Shown one piece after another: positions 7,382 through 13,200 of a stretch of 17,483 bases of DNA. Position 1 is the first letter of the stretch. Every line of letters starts with the position of its first letter. Position numbers and translations under genes: made by a program. The notes beneath the pieces were generated by a model, which ran no database searches, was not told the DNA's origin, and saw only the letters and a program-made list of their open reading frames with translations. Where the stretch lies: positions 1 through 17,483 of the forward strand of contig CAJUGU010000081.1 in the NCBI GenBank assembly GCA_910586105.1, read 5' to 3'. Origin of the DNA: an uncultured Eubacteriales bacterium (GTDB taxonomy: Bacteria; Bacillota; Clostridia; Oscillospirales; Butyricicoccaceae).

Positions 7382-8875
7382 TCAGAACTGGAAGTAAATA
7401 AACTGCGCCTCGGAATAGCCGGGGCCGTACATGCCGAACAGCAGCACCGCGAACAGCCCCGCCAGATACGCCGCCCAGCGCACCGGCAGGGGCAGGCGGG
7501 TCAAATAGGGGCGCACCTCGCCGAGCCGTTCCTTGAGCAGGTCGCCGAGGAACAGCGCCAGCAGCGCCCACAGCATCACCTGAAACTGCGGCTTCGCAAG
7601 ACCGATGGTATACAGCGCATCCCCGCGCAGCGCGAAGGGCTGCAAATGCAGCAGCGCCCGTTTGCCCATCGACAGGGCCGCGCGCAGGCTGGGCGCGCGG
7701 AAGAATAGCAGCGAAAAGTCGTACAGCAGGAACACGAACGCCGCGCTCAGCACCCGGCATACCGGGTTTTCCTTCCGGATGCGCAGCCGCTCGCACGCCC
7801 GCTGACGCCATGGCGCGAGCGCCGCCCCAGCGACCTGATACAGGCCGTTCAGACCGCCCCATACGACGTATGTCCAATTCGCGCCGTGCCAGAGCCCGCT
7901 GACCAGCTGCACCGCCAGCAGGTTCGCATACTTGCGTTTCTCGCCGCGCCGGCTGCCGCCCAGCGGGATATACAGGTAGTCGCGGAACCACGAGGACAAG
8001 GAGATATGCCACCGCCGCCAGAAATCCTGCGTCGAGCGCGCAAAGTAAGGCTGGCGGAAGTTGACCATCAGCCGGAAGCCGAGCACTTCCGCCGCGCCGC
8101 GCGCGATGTCGGAATACCCGGCGAAGTCGCAATACAGCTGCACCCCGAAGAGCAGCACCGCGAGAACGGAAGCGATCCCGGGCAATTCCATATACCGGTC
8201 GAAGACATGGGAGACCAGATAGGCGATGCGGTCGGCGACGACGATCTTTTCAAACATCCCCCACAACATCAGCAGCAGGCCGTCGCGGACGCGGTCGGGA
8301 TCGAAACCGTGCCGTTCGGAAAGCTGGGAAAGCAGGTTTTTCGAGCGCTCGATCGGCCCGGCGACCAGCTGCGGGAAGAACGACACGAAGAGCGCATAGC
8401 GGAACAAATTCCGCTCGGCGGGCAGCTCGCCACGGTACACGTCGACGGTATAGCCCAATGCCTGGAAGGTATAAAACGAGATCCCGACCGGGAGCAGCAG
8501 GTCAAAGCCCGGCTGGCGGAGGGTCACGCCGAACAGCCCGGCCAGCGCCGTCAGGTTTTGCCAGAAAAACCCGAAATACTTGAAGCAGAACAGCACCGCC
8601 AGATTGATCGCGAAGCTGAGCGCGACCCAGAGCCTGCGCAGGAAGGCGCGCCGCCGCGCGTCTTCGACCTGCGCGGCGCGGCCCAGCAGCAGGCCGCTGA
8701 GCCAGGTCACGACGGTCGAAAGCGCGATCAGCACCACATAACGCGGGTTCCAGCACATATAAAAGTAGTAGCTCGAAACGAGCAGCCACACCCACCGCAC
8801 CCGATGGGGCAGCAGGAAATAGGCCGCGGTGACCAGCGGAAAAAAAAGCAGGAAATCGATCGAATTAAAAAGCAC
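7382..8875 (-). CDS. MBOAT-family membrane-bound O-acyltransferase (AlgI/DltB-like)
   Basis: This is a 497-aa polytopic protein. I choose the GTG at 8875 (MLFNSIDFLLFFPLV): the in-frame ATG five codons upstream (8890) is part of ATGGGAGG, whose GGGAGG is the ribosome binding site 7 bases before that GTG. Family motifs seen: PVGISFYTFQ (129-138), FFPQLVAGPIERS (166-178), QLYCDFAGYSDIARG (246-260), DFWRRWHISLSSWFRDYLYI (284-303) and the LWHGANW motif with the catalytic-type histidine at about 330. Such proteins move acyl groups (mostly acetyl, or D-Ala in DltB) from a cytoplasmic donor across the membrane to a polymer, with an SGNH-type partner; that partner is the next gene. No dltA/dltC genes are nearby, so O-acetylation is likelier than D-alanylation. 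Confidence 0.9.
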   Translation of the reverse strand: MLFNSIDFLLFFPLVTAAYFLLPHRVRWVWLLVSSYYFYMCWNPRYVVLIALSTVVTWLSGLLLGRAAQVEDARRRAFLRRLWVALSFAINLAVLFCFKYFGFFWQNLTALAGLFGVTLRQPGFDLLLPVGISFYTFQALGYTVDVYRGELPAERNLFRYALFVSFFPQLVAGPIERSKNLLSQLSERHGFDPDRVRDGLLLMLWGMFEKIVVADRIAYLVSHVFDRYMELPGIASVLAVLLFGVQLYCDFAGYSDIARGAAEVLGFRLMVNFRQPYFARSTQDFWRRWHISLSSWFRDYLYIPLGGSRRGEKRKYANLLAVQLVSGLWHGANWTYVVWGGLNGLYQVAGAALAPWRQRACERLRIRKENPVCRVLSAAFVFLLYDFSLLFFRAPSLRAALSMGKRALLHLQPFALRGDALYTIGLAKPQFQVMLWALLALFLGDLLKERLGEVRPYLTRLPLPVRWAAYLAGLFAVLLFGMYGPGYSEAQFIYFQF

Positions 8876-8895
8876 GGGGGAACCTCCCATAAAAA

Positions 8896-8938
8896 ATTAC
8901 GACCTGTTGTATTTGCTTTACATATAACAGGCCGTAAT
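8896..8938 (-). terminator. Hairpin plus U-run directly before the MBOAT gene (terminator or attenuator)
   Basis: On the minus strand, ATTACGGCCTGTT and AACAGGTCGTAAT pair over 13 bp with one G-T type mismatch and a 17-base loop, followed by a T-run (TTTTTT) that runs straight into ATGGGAGG, the MBOAT ribosome binding site. It is thus either the end of the preceding secreted-protein transcript or a leader attenuator for the acyltransferase pair. Confidence 0.65.
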
Positions 8939-8942
8939 GGTG

Positions 8943-8964
8943 TCGGGCCGGGGCGCAGCCCGGC
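8943..8964 (+). repeat. Solo copy of the GC hairpin repeat found after the uracil permease
   Basis: TCGGGCCGGGGCGC followed by AGCCC matches the first unit of the array at 17360-17378 in 18 of 19 positions. The copy forms a hairpin with GCCGGG and CCCGGC arms. This suggests a dispersed intergenic repeat family in this genome. Confidence 0.5.
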
Positions 8965-8976
8965 TGCATATTCATT

Positions 8977-9020
8977 TTTATACAGAACGTGATCATTCTG
9001 GAACGCGATAACGTTCTGTA
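8977..9020 (-). promoter_or_regulatory. Possible promoter/operator with nested dyads upstream of the MBOAT gene
   Basis: A perfect 10-bp inverted repeat (TACAGAACGT at 8981-8990, ACGTTCTGTA at 9011-9020) encloses two smaller dyads: CAGAACGTGATCATTCTG (8983-9000) and GAACG-N6-CGTTC (9001-9016). A -10-like TATAAA (8977-8982, minus strand) abuts it, but the -35 region is weak. No U-run follows, so this is operator-like. Between it and the leader hairpin is a GC hairpin (8947-8964, arms GCCGGG and CCCGGC). Confidence 0.4.
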
Positions 9021-9062
9021 TTCCGTCCTGTAGGATCCTTTCTGGAATCAAACGGGGAAATA

Positions 9063-10499
9063 TTACTGATTGTAATCGGTCACGCCGTTCGCATCCATCC
9101 ATTGCTTCTTGGCCAGCAGCAGGACGCCCAGTTCAGCGCTCGGCGCGCCGCGCGAATCGGTGACCAGCTGCTGAAGCTCGAGCAGGTCGTTATACGTCAA
9201 ATAGGCGTAGTCGGTCCGTCCGAAGGTACCGTCCGGCAGGCGGTAATAATGCAGGTCGCCGTTTTCGGCGATCCAGCTGCGGGCGGTGAATTCGATTCCG
9301 CGCGTCAGCAGCTCCGCCGTTTCGGTGAACCGGCTTTCGCCGGTCAACGCCGCGAGCCGGTAGAGCAGCACCGCTTCCGCCGCCAGATGGTTGAGCGAGC
9401 AATGGGTCGGCAGGTTGCCGTTGGGGTGGGCGTAGTCCTGCACAAGCCAGCCCTCGGCGACGCCGTCGCTGACGGTGTAATGGTGCCGTTCGGCGTAGCC
9501 GCAGAGGAAGTCGCCGAAGGCGATCAGGTCGGGCTTCCAGTCGTCCACCTGATAGCGCCCCACGGCGTTGAGGAGCGCGACGGCGAGGTCGACGTTGAAC
9601 CGGGTGTCGAAATACCCGGGGCCGATGCCGTAATCATTAAACAGCCACGTGCTGCCCGCAAGGGACGGCAGATAGCCTTCCTCGTTGCGCAGCCCTTCCA
9701 TCACGTCAAGCATGGCGAGTCCCAGATACATCGAAGCGGGCTGCGCCACGTCGCGCAGCATCCGGCCCGCAATGTAGGCGGCGGGCAGGTTGTTGTAATA
9801 GTTGGGCGCATAGGGATAATAGGTGTCCGGGGCAAGATAATAATAGCCGGTCATGCACCAGCGGTTCATGCCGGTGAAGCAATAGATCGACCATTTTTCG
9901 AGCGAATCGGGGCGGGCCCAATCGACCAGCTGCTTGTCCGAACGGATCAGGAACCATTCGGCGTGGACGCCTGCGGGGAGCGCGGGCGTGCGGAGGGTGA
10001 ACAGGAAGCCGTCGGCCGACTGGGCGATCACGAGCGAGCCGTCGCAGGCGGGCAGATGCTCGATCATGCCGTTGCTGTGGTCGAGGTATGCCTGCGAGGT
10101 GACGAGGATCGCGCTGCCCTTGGCCGTCGCCAGATGGTAGGTGCCTGCGGGGTACGTGCCCGCCTGAAGCGGGACGGAATACCATTCGCCCTTGCCTGCG
10201 TCATAGCGGCGGAGGGAGCCCATTTCCCCGGCGAGCGTCAGCTTGCCCAGATCCTGCGCGGCTTCGCTGCCGCCTACGGTGCGCAGGCGCTGCATGGAAA
10301 GCCGCGTCCCGTCCGGGTAGGCGTAGGTGCGGGTATCGAACCAGGCGCTGCCGCGCATGACGGTAGACGCTTCCACGGAGACCGCGCCGAGCGAGGTCGT
10401 GAAGGCGGTTTCCGCGACCGCCCCGGCGGGCGCGGTGAGCAGGCACGAGAACGCGAGGAAGAGGGCAAAAAAGCGCGCGGCGGCGCGGCGGCGGTTCAT
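9063..10499 (-). CDS. Secreted protein of unknown function, probable helical-toroid domain
   Basis: This is a 478-aa protein. The start is ATG 10499 with GGGAGG 7 bases upstream, overlapping the stop of the ArsC-like gene as ATGA. A signal peptide is clear (MNRRRAAARF, a hydrophobic core, cleavage near AVA-ET at 28). Residues about 30-180 look beta-rich; about 190-460 contain alternating helices with many Trp/Tyr/Asp/His (such as FDTRFNVDLAVALLNAVGRY and SLNHLAAEAVLLYRLAALTG), a pattern seen in alpha/alpha-barrel sugar-active enzymes such as epimerases, lyases and hydrolases. I do not recognise the family, and catalytic residues cannot be assigned. It sits just upstream of the MBOAT/SGNH pair, so a role in making or trimming an outer polysaccharide is possible. 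No lipobox cysteine and no anchor are seen. Confidence 0.8.
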   Translation of the reverse strand: MNRRRAAARFFALFLAFSCLLTAPAGAVAETAFTTSLGAVSVEASTVMRGSAWFDTRTYAYPDGTRLSMQRLRTVGGSEAAQDLGKLTLAGEMGSLRRYDAGKGEWYSVPLQAGTYPAGTYHLATAKGSAILVTSQAYLDHSNGMIEHLPACDGSLVIAQSADGFLFTLRTPALPAGVHAEWFLIRSDKQLVDWARPDSLEKWSIYCFTGMNRWCMTGYYYLAPDTYYPYAPNYYNNLPAAYIAGRMLRDVAQPASMYLGLAMLDVMEGLRNEEGYLPSLAGSTWLFNDYGIGPGYFDTRFNVDLAVALLNAVGRYQVDDWKPDLIAFGDFLCGYAERHHYTVSDGVAEGWLVQDYAHPNGNLPTHCSLNHLAAEAVLLYRLAALTGESRFTETAELLTRGIEFTARSWIAENGDLHYYRLPDGTFGRTDYAYLTYNDLLELQQLVTDSRGAPSAELGVLLLAKKQWMDANGVTDYNQ

Positions 10500-10831
10500 T
10501 GCCAGCCCTCCCAAACGTCGGGGCAGTAGCCGACCGTGGCCTGACGGCCATTGCGCACGACCGGGGTATGCATCAGGCGGGGATCGTCGAGCAGGCGTTC
10601 GACCTTGTCTTCCTCAAGGGCGAGGTAGGCGAGGGACGCATAGTCGCGGGCGTTTTTGTCGATCAGCGGGTCGAGACCGCCCAGCGCGCGGCGGACGCTG
10701 TCGAATTCCCCGCGCGACATCGGATATTTGTCAAGGCTGACCAGCTGGTATTTGATCCGACGTTCCTTGAACCAGCGTTCGGCCTTTTTGGTGTCAAAGC
10801 ATTTGTTTTTGCCAAAGATCTGGATATTCAT
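10496..10831 (-). CDS. ArsC/Spx-family thioredoxin-fold protein
   Basis: This is a 111-aa protein with the ArsC-family layout: beta-alpha-beta start MNIQIFGKNKCFDTKKAERW with the single active-type cysteine at 11, followed by KYQLVSLDK, and the late segment HTPVVRNGRQATVGYCPDVW that matches the cis-proline (TPVV) region. A CXXC as in Spx is absent (C11-F-D-T), so it resembles YffB/ArsC-like reductases of unclear substrate rather than Spx itself. AAGGAG lies 13 bases before the ATG, a rather long spacing. It is translationally coupled (ATGA) to the secreted protein gene, an odd pairing of a cytoplasmic redox-type protein with an exported one. Confidence 0.85.
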   Translation of the reverse strand: MNIQIFGKNKCFDTKKAERWFKERRIKYQLVSLDKYPMSRGEFDSVRRALGGLDPLIDKNARDYASLAYLALEEDKVERLLDDPRLMHTPVVRNGRQATVGYCPDVWEGWQ

Positions 10832-10859
10832 AAAGTCGAAGACGCTCCTTGCGGGATTT

Positions 10860-10892
10860 TCCGCGAAAAACGCGGATAGTGAGTTTAGTATA
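10860..10892 (-). promoter_or_regulatory. -10 element and leader hairpin of the ArsC-like/secreted-protein operon
   Basis: On the minus strand TATACT (10887-10892) is a good -10; the -35 17 bases upstream is only a T-run that belongs to the neighbouring terminator. Just after the expected start, the leader has a hairpin with arms TCCGCG and CGCGGA and a 5-base T loop (10860-10876). Confidence 0.5.
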
Positions 10893-10908
10893 ACACAATT
10901 TTCGGCAG

Positions 10909-10945
10909 AAAAAAAGCCCCCCGGACTTAAAAAGTCGGGGGGCTT
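10909..10945 (-). terminator. Rho-independent terminator of the copper-amine-oxidase-N protein gene
   Basis: A GC-rich stem (AGCCCCCC and GGGGGGCT arms, extended by ACT/AGT with one bulge) encloses a short T/A loop, followed on the minus strand by TTTTTTTCT. It lies 42 bases after the gene stop. Confidence 0.9.
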
Positions 10946-10986
10946 TGGAAGAATTTTCTTTGCGCGGGCAAATCCCGCTTCAGCGC

Positions 10987-13059
10987 TTACTTGATGGAGA
11001 AAGTATACTCATCCTTCGAGTTTGTGGAAACCGTTACGCTAATAATATTCGGGGCGGAGGAAGAAATCTTTACATCCTTTGATTCGTCACCTTCTATATC
11101 GAAGTAGATTTTGCTGGCGCCTTCTGCATCAAAAAGATCGGTCACAGTTTCTTTGTTGGAAACTTCCCATGACTCAATCAGGTCGTCATCCGACTCATCC
11201 CGAATATCAAGATCAATGTCTTCGCCAGAGGAATTCTTGACTGTAAGCAGTACCATATCATCGTCTGCGTCATAAACTTCCTCGTCGTCCAGCGTCACGA
11301 TAATATATTTCGAGGATTTCGAGACATAAATATCCTCAATAATGGTGTCAGGCGTATCGCTGCTGCCTGTGCTTTCATAGCACAACAGGACATATTCGTC
11401 CTTATTGTACTCCAGCGCATCCTCGTACTCTGCATAGGAGTTCTTGTTGAGCTTGCCGAGCTGGACGCCTTTGCTCTTTGCAGAGGAATATTTATCGCTA
11501 AAGCTGCTCTTATTATAGGTAGCCTCCGGAACGGCAATGATCGCTTTATAGCTGTCCTCCGTGTTGTTGATAATGAGCAAATTGGTGTCGCCGTCAAAAT
11601 CGCTGTCGTCGTCATCGTCCGAATTGTCGTCGGCGTCGCATTCGAGTTCGTCGCCGTCCCAGGTGATGGTCGCGCTCTTGACGTTGGTGCTGCCGAAGTC
11701 GAGCCGTTCGCTGTAGAGGAAGTCGCCATCTTCATCCAGCACGGCGACATACCACCGGCGGGACTCGCTGATGTCGATCGTGGTGTTCTTGCTCTTGTCT
11801 GCGCTGATCTTGCCGAAGGTCGTGTCCGCCTTCTCCCACTTGCTCTCGCTCATATCCGTGGTGGAGAGGATTACGCCCTTGATGTCGTCCTCGGAGTTGT
11901 TTTCAAAGGTGAGCTTGGTCTCGACCTTGGTTGTGGCCGTCGTGCTGCCGTCGATCGTGCCGTTCGAGCCAAGACGCAGGGTCTGGAAGCCGAGCGAACC
12001 GACGTTCGCGCCGATCTGCACCCGGTTGTAGGTCACGGTCTCGTTCGTGGTGTAGGACGCAACGAAATCGTAATAGGGCGAATTGGTGTTGTAGGTGAAG
12101 CTGCAGCTTGTCTGTCCGCCGTTTGCCAGCGTCTGGGAGCCGAGCAGGTTGGTGCGCTCATAATACTGCGCGCCGGTCTGGCGGTAGTACACCGCGCTGA
12201 TGGTGTTGCCGGTGTTGTTGAGCAGGTAAAGGGTGATGGTCGCGTTGCCGACCGAAGCGCCGTCCACGGTGACCGAGGGCGAGGTCGCGCTGTTCATCAG
12301 CACGGTCGCGCGGTCGGTGATGCCCGTCAGGTTGACGTTGCGGATGGTGTGCGTCTGGGTCGCCTTGCTGAGCGGGTCAACATAGGTGCAGCGCAGCTGA
12401 TAGTTGCCCGGGGTGCTGATCGGGGCCTGCACAATGATGGAGCCGTTCTGCGGCAGGGTATCGGAACCGAGCAGGTTGCCGGACTCTGCGGCTGCGCCTG
12501 CCGCCGTGCCGTCGGGAGCCAGGTAGATGCCGGTGTAGGCGGTGCTCATGCCGTTTTGCAGGGTCAGGTTGTAGACCTTGGTCGGCTCGATGTAGTTCAC
12601 CGTGACCTTGTTGGTCTTGCTGTCCCAGTCGACGCGCATGCCGAACAGTTCCAGGGTGCGGATATGTACCATAGTCCGTCCATTGGTCGCATAGGGCGCC
12701 GCGCCGAGGGTGCGGTTCGCGCCGTTGACAACGGCGGTCTTGCTGTCAAGGGTAAGTACGACGGTGTCGCCGCCGCGGGTGATGGTGATCTTTTTTGTGT
12801 TGGCGTCATACTTGAGCGTGCCGCCGGTTGCCTCCAAAATGGCACGCAGGGGGAGCATGGTGTACCCCTTGGTTTGTGCGGGCTTGGAGCCCTCTGCGTC
12901 GATCTTGGTCTTTGTGCCGTTCACCGTAAATTCCGTGCTGTTCATTGTCAGCACGATGTTGCCGCTCAGGCTGGCGGCTCCTGCGGTTGCCAATGGCAGC
13001 AGGGTGAAGAGCATCGCGAACGCGATCAGCAAAGCGGCCAGGCGTTTTGTACGTCTCAT
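10987..13059 (-). CDS. Secreted copper-amine-oxidase N-terminal-domain protein with repeated modules
   Basis: This is a 690-aa protein. It has AAGGAGGT before the ATG and a signal peptide (1-29, RRTKRL then a hydrophobic stretch, cleavage near AGAAS). Residues 35-157 are a copper amine oxidase N-terminal domain (KIDAEGSKPAQTKGYTMLPLRAILEATGG region, KYDANTKKITITRGG, TMVHIRTLELFGMRVDWDSK), a surface domain common in Clostridia that does not give oxidase activity by itself. Then come about five diverged copies of one unit of about 80-95 residues (near 164-250, 275-350, 382-460, 493-585, 603-690), most opening with a strand then N-x-[ST]-like residues (NNTGNTISAVYY, ENNSEDDIKGVIL, INNTEDSYKAIIA, VKNSSGEDIDLDI). 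An acidic linker with DDDDD (473-490) splits units 3 and 4. DNA after this linker is much lower in GC. No wall anchor is seen. Confidence 0.88.
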   Translation of the reverse strand: MRRTKRLAALLIAFAMLFTLLPLATAGAASLSGNIVLTMNSTEFTVNGTKTKIDAEGSKPAQTKGYTMLPLRAILEATGGTLKYDANTKKITITRGGDTVVLTLDSKTAVVNGANRTLGAAPYATNGRTMVHIRTLELFGMRVDWDSKTNKVTVNYIEPTKVYNLTLQNGMSTAYTGIYLAPDGTAAGAAAESGNLLGSDTLPQNGSIIVQAPISTPGNYQLRCTYVDPLSKATQTHTIRNVNLTGITDRATVLMNSATSPSVTVDGASVGNATITLYLLNNTGNTISAVYYRQTGAQYYERTNLLGSQTLANGGQTSCSFTYNTNSPYYDFVASYTTNETVTYNRVQIGANVGSLGFQTLRLGSNGTIDGSTTATTKVETKLTFENNSEDDIKGVILSTTDMSESKWEKADTTFGKISADKSKNTTIDISESRRWYVAVLDEDGDFLYSERLDFGSTNVKSATITWDGDELECDADDNSDDDDDSDFDGDTNLLIINNTEDSYKAIIAVPEATYNKSSFSDKYSSAKSKGVQLGKLNKNSYAEYEDALEYNKDEYVLLCYESTGSSDTPDTIIEDIYVSKSSKYIIVTLDDEEVYDADDDMVLLTVKNSSGEDIDLDIRDESDDDLIESWEVSNKETVTDLFDAEGASKIYFDIEGDESKDVKISSSAPNIISVTVSTNSKDEYTFSIK

Positions 13060-13099
13060 GAAAGTTACCTCCTTGTAAGATGACCGGGAATATATCTGT

Positions 13100-13128
13100 A
13101 GTTTACCACATTTGACGGCTCAAAACAA
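13100..13128 (-). promoter_or_regulatory. Promoter of the copper-amine-oxidase-N protein gene
   Basis: The minus strand has TTGTTT (13123-13128), a 17-base spacer and TAAACT (13100-13105). Start of transcription is near 13093 and the leader is about 34 bases, ending in AAGGAGGT. A perfect-arm dyad AATTTGT-GA-ACAAATT (13144-13159) lies just upstream of the -35. Confidence 0.65.
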
Positions 13129-13200
13129 CGGAAAGTTCCCCCTAATTTGTGAACAAATTGCAAACTCACAAGGACGGAACCAATGTTTTTGCGTCAAATA

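Noticed and set aside
6494..8992. Long plus-strand frames opposite the SGNH and MBOAT genes (6494-7708, 7886-8992)
   Set aside because: They mirror genes with full family motifs and contain Arg/Gln/His-rich sequence without membrane or enzyme signatures.
8983..9016. LexA/SOS box, because of GAAC and GTTC elements
   Set aside because: The Gram-positive LexA site needs GAAC-N4-GTTC. Here the spacing is 8, so it does not fit.
9102..10529. Long plus-strand frame (475 codons) opposite the secreted-protein gene
   Set aside because: The minus strand has a signal peptide, a good start and coupled translation. The plus frame has no ribosome binding site, and its Val/Gly/Arg/Gln-rich composition is typical of antisense frames in GC-rich DNA.
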